The notes under the pieces are model-generated. The model was given only the letters and a program-made list of their open reading frames with translations. It had not been told where the DNA came from and did no database searches. Position numbers and translations under genes: made by a program. A stretch of DNA of 64,000 nt, taken from Gulbenkiania mobilis. GTDB taxonomy: Bacteria; Pseudomonadota; Gammaproteobacteria; Burkholderiales; Chromobacteriaceae. The DNA lies in contig SMDA01000002.1 in NCBI GenBank assembly GCA_004346645.1, forward strand, positions 1 through 64,000, written 5' to 3'. The number at the start of each line of letters is the position of its first letter. Positions within the stretch are counted from its first letter, which is position 1. Shown in pieces: positions 56,806 through 64,000 of the stretch.

Positions 56806-57401
56806 CAGCTCGGCTCCCGCCGGATGCCGAGGCCGACCCACCCGGAGGAGAGGGACCAGTCCGAGGCCCCGAGCGCATTGAGCTGGAAGGGCTTGGGCAG
56901 CTCGGCGATGTCCAGCTGCAGCCGTACCTTGCCGGCCACCTCGTCTGGGCCCAGCCCGGCGAGCTGACCGGGCTCGAGCACGCGCCAGCCGCGGATAGCC
57001 CCGACCATGGCCAGCGCTTCGGCCAAGGTGCCGTAGTAACTGGAAAGGCCGCCGATCGTCACACGATAGCGGTTGGTCAGTGTCTGATAGGCAATCTTGT
57101 AGGCAATGGCAGCGTGCGGGTCGAACAGGTCGCGCAGATTGAGGTAGTAGGCGGCCATGCGGGGGCGGGTCAACTCGAACTCCAGCCGGAAGGTGAGCGT
57201 GACGCCCTGTGCCAGGGCTTCGGTCAGCGAAGGCGGCAGCTTGATGCCAAAGCGGGTGTCCACGGCCAGCTGCCCGTTAACGAGCTCCGCTTCGGCCATG
57301 CGCGAGGCAATGGTGTCGGCCTGCGCAGGCAAGGCCAGGCAGGCCATCAGTACGGCCAGAACGCTAAGCCTTTGCCAGCAGCGCGTAATAAAAGCCGTCA
57401 T
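56805..57401 (-). CDS. Exported DUF4390 protein
   Basis: A 198-residue protein with a signal peptide (MTAFITRCWQRLSVLAVLMA to PAQAD). The mature part fits DUF4390 (FRLEFELTRPRMAAYYLNLR and ALAMVGAIRGWRVL). Its function is unknown; it is almost always located between rsmB and ntrY in betaproteobacteria. It overlaps the end of rsmB by 38 bases and ntrY by one base, so all three are probably translationally linked. Confidence 0.9.
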   Translation of the reverse strand: MTAFITRCWQRLSVLAVLMACLALPAQADTIASRMAEAELVNGQLAVDTRFGIKLPPSLTEALAQGVTLTFRLEFELTRPRMAAYYLNLRDLFDPHAAIAYKIAYQTLTNRYRVTIGGLSSYYGTLAEALAMVGAIRGWRVLEPGQLAGLGPDEVAGKVRLQLDIAELPKPFQLNALGASDWSLSSGWVGLGIRREPS

Positions 57402-58614
57402 GTCGGGGGCCAGGAAGCAGTTGCTCGTCGCCTTCACAGGTGGCATCGGCATGGCGGGACAGGAAGCTGTCCAGCTGCCGCCGGTTTTCTTCGGGAAAAA
57501 TCGAGCAGGTAGCGTAAAGCATTTTGCCACCGGACGCGAGCAGCCCCCAAAGCGCGTCCACCATCGCGGCCTGCTGTCGGGCCAGCAGGGCGAAGTCTTC
57601 CGGTCGGCGCAACCACTTGATGTCGGGGTGACGCCGCACCACGCCCGAGGCCGAGCACGGCACGTCGGCGAGAATACGGTCGTAGGGACGGCCGTCCCAG
57701 AAGCTGTCGGGCCTGGCGGCATCGGCCGCCACGGTCAGCGCCGACAGCCCCAGCCGGTTCAGGTTCTCGCGCACCCGCTCCAGACGGGCCGCGTCGATGT
57801 CGAGCGCGGTCAGCTCAATGTCAGCCAGCTCCAGCATGTGGCCAGTCTTGCCGCCCGGGGCCGCGCAGGCATCCAGAACGCGCTGGCCGTCGGCAAGTTG
57901 CAGGCGGTGGGCCGCCTGTTGCGCCCCCCAGTCCTGCACCGACACCAGCCCGTCGGCAAACCCCGGCAACTCTTTTACCGGCACAGGGCGCGCGAGCATC
58001 AGCGCCTGCCCGTCCAGCACAGTGCACTCCAGCCCAGCCTGAGCCAAGCGAGCGGCATAATCCGCAGCCGCCTCGTGCCGGTGATTGACGCGCAGGGTCA
58101 TCGGCGGATGGGTATTACCAGCGGCCAGCACGGTCTGCCAATCCTGCGGATAGGCCACCCTGAGGCGATCTACCCACCACTGCGGGTGATTCCAGCGCGC
58201 TAAAGGATCGTTGTGGGCGGCTTCGGCCAACGTTTCCTTCTGTCGCAGTGCATTGCGCAGCACACCGTTGACCAGCCCCTTGAAGCGCCCCCCGGCATGG
58301 TGCGCTGCGGCGTTCACCGTTTCGTTGACCACGGCATAGGCAGCCGCGCGTGTATGCACCAACTGGTACAGGGCCACGAGCAGCAGGCGTTCTACTGCAG
58401 GCTCGGGCAGGGCGCGCGGCACCAGGTGACGCAGCATCCAGAGAAGTTCGGAGCGGTAGCGCAGAACACCGTAGGCGATGTCCTGCAGGGCGCCTCGACT
58501 ACCGGCATGCTCGGTGGCCAGGCGCTGCTGGGCGTCGGCGAGGGCATCGGTCAGGGTGCGACCGTCTTCCACCGCCGCCAGAATGTCGGCGGCGTGTTGC
58601 TGAATAGAACTCAT
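57364..58614 (-). CDS. rsmB: 16S rRNA (cytosine-967 C5) methyltransferase RsmB
   Basis: RsmB methylates C967 of 16S rRNA with SAM. The 416-residue protein starts MSSIQQHAADILAAVEDGRT at 58614; a longer frame to 58797 crosses the region before htpX. The N-terminal NusB-like domain (about 1-135) is followed by the methyltransferase with DACAAPGGKTGHM, DVPCSASGVVRRHPDIKW and the catalytic Cys in YATCSIFPEENRRQ. Length is normal. One uptake-like word lies at 58222. Confidence 0.97.
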   Translation of the reverse strand: MSSIQQHAADILAAVEDGRTLTDALADAQQRLATEHAGSRGALQDIAYGVLRYRSELLWMLRHLVPRALPEPAVERLLLVALYQLVHTRAAAYAVVNETVNAAAHHAGGRFKGLVNGVLRNALRQKETLAEAAHNDPLARWNHPQWWVDRLRVAYPQDWQTVLAAGNTHPPMTLRVNHRHEAAADYAARLAQAGLECTVLDGQALMLARPVPVKELPGFADGLVSVQDWGAQQAAHRLQLADGQRVLDACAAPGGKTGHMLELADIELTALDIDAARLERVRENLNRLGLSALTVAADAARPDSFWDGRPYDRILADVPCSASGVVRRHPDIKWLRRPEDFALLARQQAAMVDALWGLLASGGKMLYATCSIFPEENRRQLDSFLSRHADATCEGDEQLLPGPRHDGFYYALLAKA

Positions 58615-58720
58615 GCAGCTTCCAAAAAAAACCAGCCACCGCCGCATGGGCAGTGGCCTCGGTAGGGCAGCCGGCGGGCGGCTGCCCGGACAAGGACGCC
58701 AGGCGTCCGGATCAGGTATT

Positions 58721-59575
58721 TCAGAGACGCCCTTGCGCCAGGGCCTCCAGACGCGCGATGCGTTCCTCGGTATGGGGATGGGTGCGGAACAGGCCACTTA
58801 TCCCTCCCCCGGACAGCGGGTTGATGATCATCATCTGTGCGGTTTCGGGGTGGGCTTCGGCCGCCTGCAGCGGCAGCCCTTGGGCATAGTACTCGATCTT
58901 GCCCAGGGCCGACGCCAGGGCCAGGGGGTCGCCGGACAGCTCGGCACCACCACGGTCGGCCTCGAATTCGCGCGCGCGCGAGATTGCCATCTGGATCAGG
59001 CTGGCCGCAAGCGGCGCCAGAATGGCCACCAGCAGACCGGCAAGCGGGTTGACCGGACGGCCCTCCTCGTCCCGACCGCCAAAGAACATCGCGAAGTTGG
59101 CCAGGGCCGAGATGCCGCCGGCCAGCGTGGCCGAGATGGTAGAGATCAGCGTATCGCGATGACGGACGTGTGCCAGCTCATGTGCCATCACGCCTCGCAG
59201 CTCGCGGTAGTCGAGCAGGCGCATGATGCCGGTAGTGGCCGCCACGGCGGCGTGGGCCGGATCACGGCCGGTTGCAAAAGCGTTGGGCTGGTCCTCGTGG
59301 ATGACATACACGCGCGGCATCGGCATGCCGCCGCGAGCGGCCAGCTCGGCCACCATGTTGTAGAGTTCGGGGGCGGTGGAGGCGTCTACCTCCTGTGCGT
59401 TGTACATGCGCAACACCATCTTGTCCGAATTCCAGTAGGCCCAGACGTTCATCGCCCCGCCCAACAACAAGGCCAGCAACATGCCGGTCTTGCCGCCCAG
59501 CATGGCGCCCACCACACCGAACAATGCCACGATGGCCGCCATCAGCACGGCCGTCTTCATCCCGTTCAATCCCAT
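58721..59575 (-). CDS. htpX: Membrane metalloprotease HtpX
   Basis: HtpX is an inner-membrane zinc protease for quality control of membrane proteins. The 284-residue protein has two N-terminal helices ([20 protein letters not shown] and [18 protein letters not shown]), the zinc motif [14 protein letters not shown], a C-terminal helix pair, and the third ligand Glu in [15 protein letters not shown]. The start at 59575 has AGGATGG upstream; a start five codons later is possible. It lies 32 bases after fmt. Between it and rsmB is a GGCAGCCG/CGGCTGCC hairpin (58665-58685) without a T-run. Confidence 0.95.
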   Translation of the reverse strand: MGLNGMKTAVLMAAIVALFGVVGAMLGGKTGMLLALLLGGAMNVWAYWNSDKMVLRMYNAQEVDASTAPELYNMVAELAARGGMPMPRVYVIHEDQPNAFATGRDPAHAAVAATTGIMRLLDYRELRGVMAHELAHVRHRDTLISTISATLAGGISALANFAMFFGGRDEEGRPVNPLAGLLVAILAPLAASLIQMAISRAREFEADRGGAELSGDPLALASALGKIEYYAQGLPLQAAEAHPETAQMMIINPLSGGGISGLFRTHPHTEERIARLEALAQGRL

Positions 59576-59607
59576 TGTCTTACCATCCTGTCCAGATTGT
59601 TGTTGTC

Positions 59608-60537
59608 TCATCCGCCGCCAGCATCAAACCGGGCGCCCTCCAGCCCCGGTCGGCCTGCAACGAACTCGCGCGCGGCCAGCCGCCTGCCCCCGGGGGCCTG
59701 CAGGCAGGTGATACGCACCGCGCCCACGCCACATGCCACCACCATGCCCTCGGTATCCGCCCGCAACACCCGGCCCGGCTCGCCGTCCCCCTCACAGGAC
59801 ACCGCATGCCACAGCTTGAGCGTCTCGCCTCCCAAGGTGGCATGCGCACCCGGCGCCGGGTTGTAGGCCCGGATGGCGCGCGCCACAACGCTGGCAGGCT
59901 GCAGCCAGTCGACGCGGGCTTCCTCCTTGACCAGCTTGGTGGCATAGGTCACCCCCTCGTCTGGCTGTTTGACAGGAGTCAGGCTCTGCAGGTTCGCCAG
60001 CGCCTCGACGATAGCGGCCGCACCCGCTTCGGCCAAGCGGTCGTGCAGGCTGGCGGCTGTTTCCTCCGGATCAATCCGAAGCGGCCGGACCAGCAGCATG
60101 TCGCCCGTGTCGAGACCCGCATCCATCTGCATGATGGTGATGCCGGTCTGCGCATCGCCCGCCAGCAGCGCACGCTGGATGGGCGCCGCGCCGCGCCAGC
60201 GCGGCAGCAGCGAGGCGTGGATGTTAAGGCAGCCGCGTGCCGGAATGTCCAGTACGGCCTGCGGCAGGATGAGCCCATAGGCAGCCACCACCATCACTTC
60301 CGCGCCCACATCACGCACCAGCGCCTGGGCTTCCGGGGTTTTCAGGGTGAGCGGCTGCGCCACCGGCAGCCCATGCTCCAGTGCCAGTGTCTTGACCGGG
60401 CTCATCTTGAGCTTCATGCCGCGCCCGGCAGGACGGTCCGGCTGGGTCAGCACCAGCGCAATCTCGTGGCCGGCCTCGATCAGGGCGGCCAGTGCCGCGG
60501 CGGCAAACTCCGGCGTACCGGCAAAGATCAGTTTCAT
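59608..60537 (-). CDS. fmt: Methionyl-tRNA formyltransferase
   Basis: Fmt adds a formyl group from 10-formyl-tetrahydrofolate to initiator Met-tRNA. The 309-residue protein begins [19 protein letters not shown] and has the catalytic [18 protein letters not shown] loop (Asn, His), the [12 protein letters not shown] segment and a C-terminal OB-fold ([16 protein letters not shown]). It is 17 bases after def, the normal def-fmt pair, so the formylation and deformylation enzymes are made together. Confidence 0.97.
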   Translation of the reverse strand: MKLIFAGTPEFAAAALAALIEAGHEIALVLTQPDRPAGRGMKLKMSPVKTLALEHGLPVAQPLTLKTPEAQALVRDVGAEVMVVAAYGLILPQAVLDIPARGCLNIHASLLPRWRGAAPIQRALLAGDAQTGITIMQMDAGLDTGDMLLVRPLRIDPEETAASLHDRLAEAGAAAIVEALANLQSLTPVKQPDEGVTYATKLVKEEARVDWLQPASVVARAIRAYNPAPGAHATLGGETLKLWHAVSCEGDGEPGRVLRADTEGMVVACGVGAVRITCLQAPGGRRLAAREFVAGRPGLEGARFDAGGG

Positions 60538-60554
60538 GCGCGCTTTCCGGGTGG

Positions 60555-61058
60555 TCAGAGGTTGCGTTTCTGGCGTTTCTTCAGCTTGGTGCGGATGCGT
60601 TCTTGCTTGAGCGAGGACAGGTATTCGACGAACACCTTACCGTCCAGATGGTCGATCTCGTGCTGAATGCAGATCGCCAGCAGGCCGTCGGCCTCCAGTT
60701 CGAAAGCTTCGCCGTTGCGGCCGATGGCGCGCACGCGCACGCGCTCGGCACGGGTAACCTTGTCGTAGATGCCGGGCACCGACAGGCAGCCTTCCTCATA
60801 CACCGTCTCTCCGTCTCTCTCGAGGATTTCCGGATTGACGAAGGCCATCGGCGCACTGCGATCGTCGCTGATGTCGATCACTACCACCCGCTCGTGCACA
60901 TTTACTTGCGTCGCCGCAAGGCCGATTCCGTTGGCTTCGTACATGGTCTCGACCATGTCGTCGATCAGGGTGCGGATGCGCTCATCCACGGTGGCAACGG
61001 GGGCGGCCACGGTATGCAGCCGTTCGTCTGGGTAATGCAAAATGGTTAACAGCGCCAT
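60555..61058 (-). CDS. def: Peptide deformylase
   Basis: Def removes the formyl group from nascent proteins. The 167-residue protein has the three family motifs: [19 protein letters not shown] with the metal Cys, and HEIDHLDG with the two metal His and catalytic Glu. It starts [14 protein letters not shown] at 61058. It is divergent from the LysM gene; the 121 bases between them should hold both promoters. Confidence 0.97.
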   Translation of the reverse strand: MALLTILHYPDERLHTVAAPVATVDERIRTLIDDMVETMYEANGIGLAATQVNVHERVVVIDISDDRSAPMAFVNPEILERDGETVYEEGCLSVPGIYDKVTRAERVRVRAIGRNGEAFELEADGLLAICIQHEIDHLDGKVFVEYLSSLKQERIRTKLKKRQKRNL

Positions 61059-61179
61059 TTTTCCTCATGCTCCACGTTGTCGCCGACGGGCTGGGGCGTT
61101 GATAATAGCCAGCCGGAGAACAGTTATGCCGTTCGGGTGCAGGCGCACCCGTCAAATTTTGAATATTGGGGCACTTTTC

Positions 61180-62211
61180 ATGCGTAAAAGCATTATATCG
61201 CTTGCGCTGGCCTTGGGCCTCGCATTCCCCGTGCTGGCCGACACGCTGACCCTGCGGCCTGACGCACCGGCGCGCTATGTCGTGGTGCGCGGCGACACCC
61301 TGTGGGGCATTTCCGGGCGTTACCTCAAGAGTCCCTGGCGCTGGCCGGAGCTGTGGCGCATGAACCGCGACGAGGTCCGCAACCCACACCTCATCTACCC
61401 GGGCGAAGTGCTGGTGCTCAGTTGGGTGAACGGCCGGCCGCAGCTGTCGCTCGAAGGCGGGCAGCGCGTGGTCAAGCTCTCGCCACGCATCCGCATCGAG
61501 GATGCGGACAGCGCAGTGCCCAGCATCCCGGCCAAGGTCATCGAACCCTTCATCAAGCGGCCGCTGGTGGTCAGCGAAGCGGAGTTCGCGCGCTCGCCAC
61601 GCATCATTGCCGGCCCGGACGACCGCGTCATCCTCAGCCAAGGCGACAGGCTGTATGCCCAGGGCCTGGACGAGGGTGGAATATGGCAGGCTTACCGCAT
61701 GAACAAGCCGCTGACCGACCCGGATACCAAGGAAGTGCTGGGCTACGAGGTGGTGTACGGCGGTGACGTGCGCCTGGAGAAGGAGGGTGAAGTGCAGACG
61801 CTGCGCGTGGAACGCGTGGCCGAGGAGATCGCCGTGGGCGACCGTCTCGTGAAGGCTCCGCGGGCCCTGTTCGTGCACTACGCACCCCATCCGGTGGACG
61901 AGAGCGTACGCGGCAAGATCATTTCCACCTACAACGGGGTATCGGGGGCGGCACAGTATTACAACGTGGTGATCAACCGGGGCGCCCAGCAGGGTGTAGA
62001 GGTGGGTCATGTGTTCGGCGTCTTCAAGCGCGGCCCTGATGTCGAGGTGACCGGCAGCGACGGTAAGAAGAAAAAGGTCAGCCTGCCCACCGAGCAGGGC
62101 GGCAAGCTCTTCATCTACCGGGTGTTCGACAAGGTGGCCTACGGCCTGGTGATGGAAAGCCAGGTTCCGCTGAACGTGGGCGACGAAGTGGCCGCCCCGG
62201 TGGACGAATGA
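61180..62211 (+). CDS. Exported LysM domain protein
   Basis: A 343-residue protein with a signal peptide (MRKSIISLALALGLAFPVLA), then a LysM domain (about 32-85, YVVVRGDTLWGISGRYLKSP to HLIYPGEVLVL) that binds peptidoglycan. The remaining 250 residues are a beta-rich domain of unknown role (VIDQG-like segments and TEQGGKLFIYRVFDKVAYGLV). It commonly sits in front of dprA in betaproteobacteria and here overlaps it by 4 bases. The start at 61180 has only a weak ribosome binding site. Confidence 0.92.
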   Translation: MRKSIISLALALGLAFPVLADTLTLRPDAPARYVVVRGDTLWGISGRYLKSPWRWPELWRMNRDEVRNPHLIYPGEVLVLSWVNGRPQLSLEGGQRVVKLSPRIRIEDADSAVPSIPAKVIEPFIKRPLVVSEAEFARSPRIIAGPDDRVILSQGDRLYAQGLDEGGIWQAYRMNKPLTDPDTKEVLGYEVVYGGDVRLEKEGEVQTLRVERVAEEIAVGDRLVKAPRALFVHYAPHPVDESVRGKIISTYNGVSGAAQYYNVVINRGAQQGVEVGHVFGVFKRGPDVEVTGSDGKKKKVSLPTEQGGKLFIYRVFDKVAYGLVMESQVPLNVGDEVAAPVDE

Positions 62212-63332
62212 CACTGCCGGTAGAATGGCTGCGGGCGGCGCTCACGCCCGGCATCGGTCCGGCCGGCTTCCTCAAGCTGATCCAGGCCTTCGGGGACATC
62301 GCCGCCGCCGTGTCGGCCAGCCCCTACCAGCTGGAGCCGCTGATCGGGCCCGCAGCCGCGCGGGCTCTGAAGGAAAAAGTCTCTGAACCTGATGTGGAAG
62401 CGGCCTTGGCATGGGCCAGCCAGCCCGGGTGCAGCCTGTTGACGCTGCTGGACGCGGATTACCCGGCCCAGTTGGCCGAAGCGGGCGCGGCCCCGCCGCT
62501 GCTGTTTGCACGTGGGCGGCGTGAGCTCCTTTCCCGACCGATGCTGGCCATGGTGGGCAGCCGCAACGCTACACCGCAGGGGCTAGGCATCGCCCGCGAT
62601 TTTTCTGCCGGGCTTGCCGAGTCCGGGTACACCATCGTCAGCGGGCTGGCCAGCGGCATCGACACCGCGGCGCACGAGGGCGCCCTGGGCAGCGCGGCCT
62701 CAACCGTGGCCGTCATCGGCACGGGCATCGACCGGGTTTACCCTTCGGCCAACCGTGCCTTGGCCCATCGGCTGGCCGAAGAAGGGCTGCTGCTGTCCGA
62801 GTTTCCACTGGGCATGCAGCCCCTGGCGGAGAACTTTCCGCGCCGCAATCGCATCATTGCCGGGCTGGCCCGTGGCTGTCTGGTGGTGGAAGCAAACGTC
62901 AAGTCCGGATCGCTGATTACTGCCCGCCTTGCCGCCGAGGCGGGGCGGGAGGTGCTGGCCATTCCTGGCTCCATCCACAACGCCCAGGCGCGCGGCTGCC
63001 ACCGCCTGATCAAAGAAGGCGCCAAGCTGGTGGAGACGGTAGAGGATGTGCTGGAAGAAGTCGGGCGGCTCGGTCCGACGCGGCTGCGCCGGCGGACACC
63101 GCCCTCTGCCGCCGTTCCGCCCACAGCGGTTGCGATGCCCGAACTGCCCGATGGGCTGTCCGATACCGCACAGCGGCTGCTTGAAAGCATGGGCTACGAC
63201 CCGATCTTGGCCGATACGCTGGCAGACCGACTCGGGTTGACGGCCGGGGACGTTTACGCGATGCTTCTCGAGCTGGAACTGGCGGGCCTGATCGCCGGTT
63301 TGCCCGGACAGCGCTTCCAGCGTCTGCGCTGA
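62208..63332 (+). CDS. dprA: DNA processing protein DprA
   Basis: DprA protects incoming single-stranded DNA during natural transformation and loads RecA. The 374-residue protein has the N-terminal helical (SAM-like) region, the Rossmann core with MVGSRNATPQGLGIARDFS, IVSGLASGIDTAAHEGAL, RNRIIAGLARGCLVVEA and SGSLITARLAAEAGREVLA, and a C-terminal winged-helix domain (about 310-374). It is complete. Two copies of the uptake-like word are in this competence gene (62471 and 62744). It is followed by smg and, outside the window, probably topA. Confidence 0.97.
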   Translation: MTLPVEWLRAALTPGIGPAGFLKLIQAFGDIAAAVSASPYQLEPLIGPAAARALKEKVSEPDVEAALAWASQPGCSLLTLLDADYPAQLAEAGAAPPLLFARGRRELLSRPMLAMVGSRNATPQGLGIARDFSAGLAESGYTIVSGLASGIDTAAHEGALGSAASTVAVIGTGIDRVYPSANRALAHRLAEEGLLLSEFPLGMQPLAENFPRRNRIIAGLARGCLVVEANVKSGSLITARLAAEAGREVLAIPGSIHNAQARGCHRLIKEGAKLVETVEDVLEEVGRLGPTRLRRRTPPSAAVPPTAVAMPELPDGLSDTAQRLLESMGYDPILADTLADRLGLTAGDVYAMLLELELAGLIAGLPGQRFQRLR

Positions 63333-63391
63333 CAGCATCCCGCCCTGCGCCAGTACCTGCCCCACCCCTTTTCCTGAGCAAGTGACACCCG

Positions 63392-63850
63392 ATGTTTGAA
63401 GTACTGGCTTACGTTTTCGAAGTGTTCAACGACCCGGACGCCTGCGCGGACCGGGATGCCTTGGCGCGCCAGCTGACTGCGGCCGGCTTCGAGGACGAAG
63501 AAATCGATGACGCCCTCAACTGGCTGGATGCGCTCGACAACGATGCGCAGGGTGCGTATGCGCGCATCGACGAGGCGCACGGCATGCGCATCTATGCGGA
63601 GCGCGAGCAGGAGCGCCTGCCCACCGAGGTACGCGGTCTGCTGCAGTTTCTGGAGGACCACGAAGCCCTCAGTCCGGCGCAGCGCGAGATCGTCGTGGAT
63701 CGTCTTCTGGCCCTCTCCAGCGACGAGATCAACCTGCCTTCGGCCAAGCTGGTGGCCCTGATGGTGCTGTGGACGCAGAAGACCGAACTGCCACTCCTGG
63801 TGGGCGAGGCCCTGATGGATGCCGTGCATGGCGAACCGACCATGCAATGA
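63392..63850 (+). CDS. smg: Smg family protein (DUF494)
   Basis: A 152-residue acidic cytoplasmic protein of unknown biochemical role, found next to dprA and topA in many proteobacteria. The family start MFEVLAYVFEVF and the segment LTAAGFEDEEIDDALNWLDAL are present. Its stop is followed by two hairpins. Function is not assigned in the family. Confidence 0.93.
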   Translation: MFEVLAYVFEVFNDPDACADRDALARQLTAAGFEDEEIDDALNWLDALDNDAQGAYARIDEAHGMRIYAEREQERLPTEVRGLLQFLEDHEALSPAQREIVVDRLLALSSDEINLPSAKLVALMVLWTQKTELPLLVGEALMDAVHGEPTMQ

Positions 63851-63865
63851 CTTGTCACAAGCGGC

Positions 63866-63895
63866 GAAGGGCGCTTACCATCGCGCCCTTCCTTC
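63866..63895 (+). terminator. Hairpin after smg
   Basis: GAAGGGCGC (63866-63874) pairs with GCGCCCTTC (63883-63891), an 8 nt loop between, followed by CTTCTGTG. The T-run is weak; termination may be partial. Confidence 0.6.
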
Positions 63896-63919
63896 TGTGA
63901 AACGGGCCGTCCGGTCCGA

Positions 63920-63953
63920 CAAGAGCGCCCATTGCGCTCTTGTTTCATTTTTC
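63920..63953 (+). terminator. Terminator downstream of smg
   Basis: CAAGAGCGC (63920-63928) and GCGCTCTTG (63934-63942) form a 9 bp stem with a 5 nt loop, followed by TTTCATTTTT. Together with the hairpin at 63866 it probably ends the LysM-dprA-smg transcript. Confidence 0.8.
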
Positions 63954-64000
63954 GAATACAGACTGTGTCGGCCCGGCGGAACCGGGCCGGGAAATAGCGA

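Noticed and set aside
58665..58685. GGCAGCCG/CGGCTGCC hairpin as terminator between htpX and rsmB
   Set aside because: No T-run follows on the minus strand; could slow polymerase but not a convincing terminator.

Overview
The window is a 64 kb piece of a GC-rich (about 63 percent by eye), densely coded bacterial chromosome. Gene content and order point to a betaproteobacterium of the order Neisseriales, most likely near the Chromobacteriaceae; I cannot name a species. The evidence is the tRNA-Tyr/Gly/Thr-tuf block, the rsmD / M16 pair / ftsY-ftsE-ftsX-rpoH block, the def-fmt-htpX-rsmB-DUF4390-ntrY-ntrX block with dprA-smg divergent from it, the type IV pilins next to PglL-type glycosyltransferases, and a scattered 10-12 bp repeat that resembles Neisseria DNA uptake sequences.

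Layout. 1-1170: 3' truncated tuf (EF-Tu) with three tRNAs and their promoter, minus strand. 1220-8895: ferredoxin, rsmD and two M16 peptidases (minus), then ftsY, ftsE, ftsX and rpoH (plus), with a CIRCE operator on the rpoH promoter. 8909-13640: a minus-strand type IV pilus locus with two tandem pilins followed by two tandem PglL-type oligosaccharyltransferases. 13800-19160: bioA, an unknown PilZ-like protein, proB and an orphan polyamine-binding protein. 19180-29610: mostly minus-strand housekeeping genes (ROK kinase, glutamine amidotransferase, ruvB, NYN protein, ruvA, UbiA-type prenyltransferase, ruvC, murU, amgK), interrupted by an FMN riboswitch and ribB on plus and by a 920 bp stretch with no recognisable gene. 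29670-34260: lptD-surA-pdxA. 34448-38293: a 1281-residue fused flavin/iron-sulfur dehydrogenase. 38400-46610: small enzymes (fpr, ATL, HIT, sulfurtransferase, EAL, hydrolase, exonuclease III, pyrE). 46980-47200: two identical tRNA-Lys genes with a strong promoter. 47226-51098: cutA, fxsA, DUF167, dps, TonB-like, thioesterase and TlpA-like genes. 51150-52630: a small foreign-looking islet (DUF4214 protein, broken exported-protein genes, nested inverted repeats). 52626-61058: moeB-like, ntrX, ntrY, DUF4390, rsmB, htpX, fmt and def on minus. 61180-63850: LysM protein, dprA and smg on plus.

How it fits together. Most genes serve envelope biogenesis (LptD/SurA, FtsEX, peptidoglycan recycling by AmgK/MurU), translation and protein quality control (tuf, tRNAs, rpoH, def/fmt, rsmB/rsmD, htpX) and DNA recombination and uptake (ruvABC, dprA, pilins). 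The most interesting signal is the word TTCGGCCAAC (reverse AGGTTGGCCGAA in its extended form). I found 29 exact 10-mers, about one per 2.2 kb and roughly 200-fold above chance, 25 of them inside genes and none inside the foreign islet. It matches known Neisseriaceae uptake-sequence dialects at 7-9 of 12 positions but lacks their conserved CTG core, so I propose it as a divergent DNA uptake sequence. Other points of note are the CIRCE site overlapping the rpoH promoter, an NtrX whose AAA+ domain has lost its ATPase and sigma-54 contact motifs, and the tandem pilin/glycosyltransferase locus.
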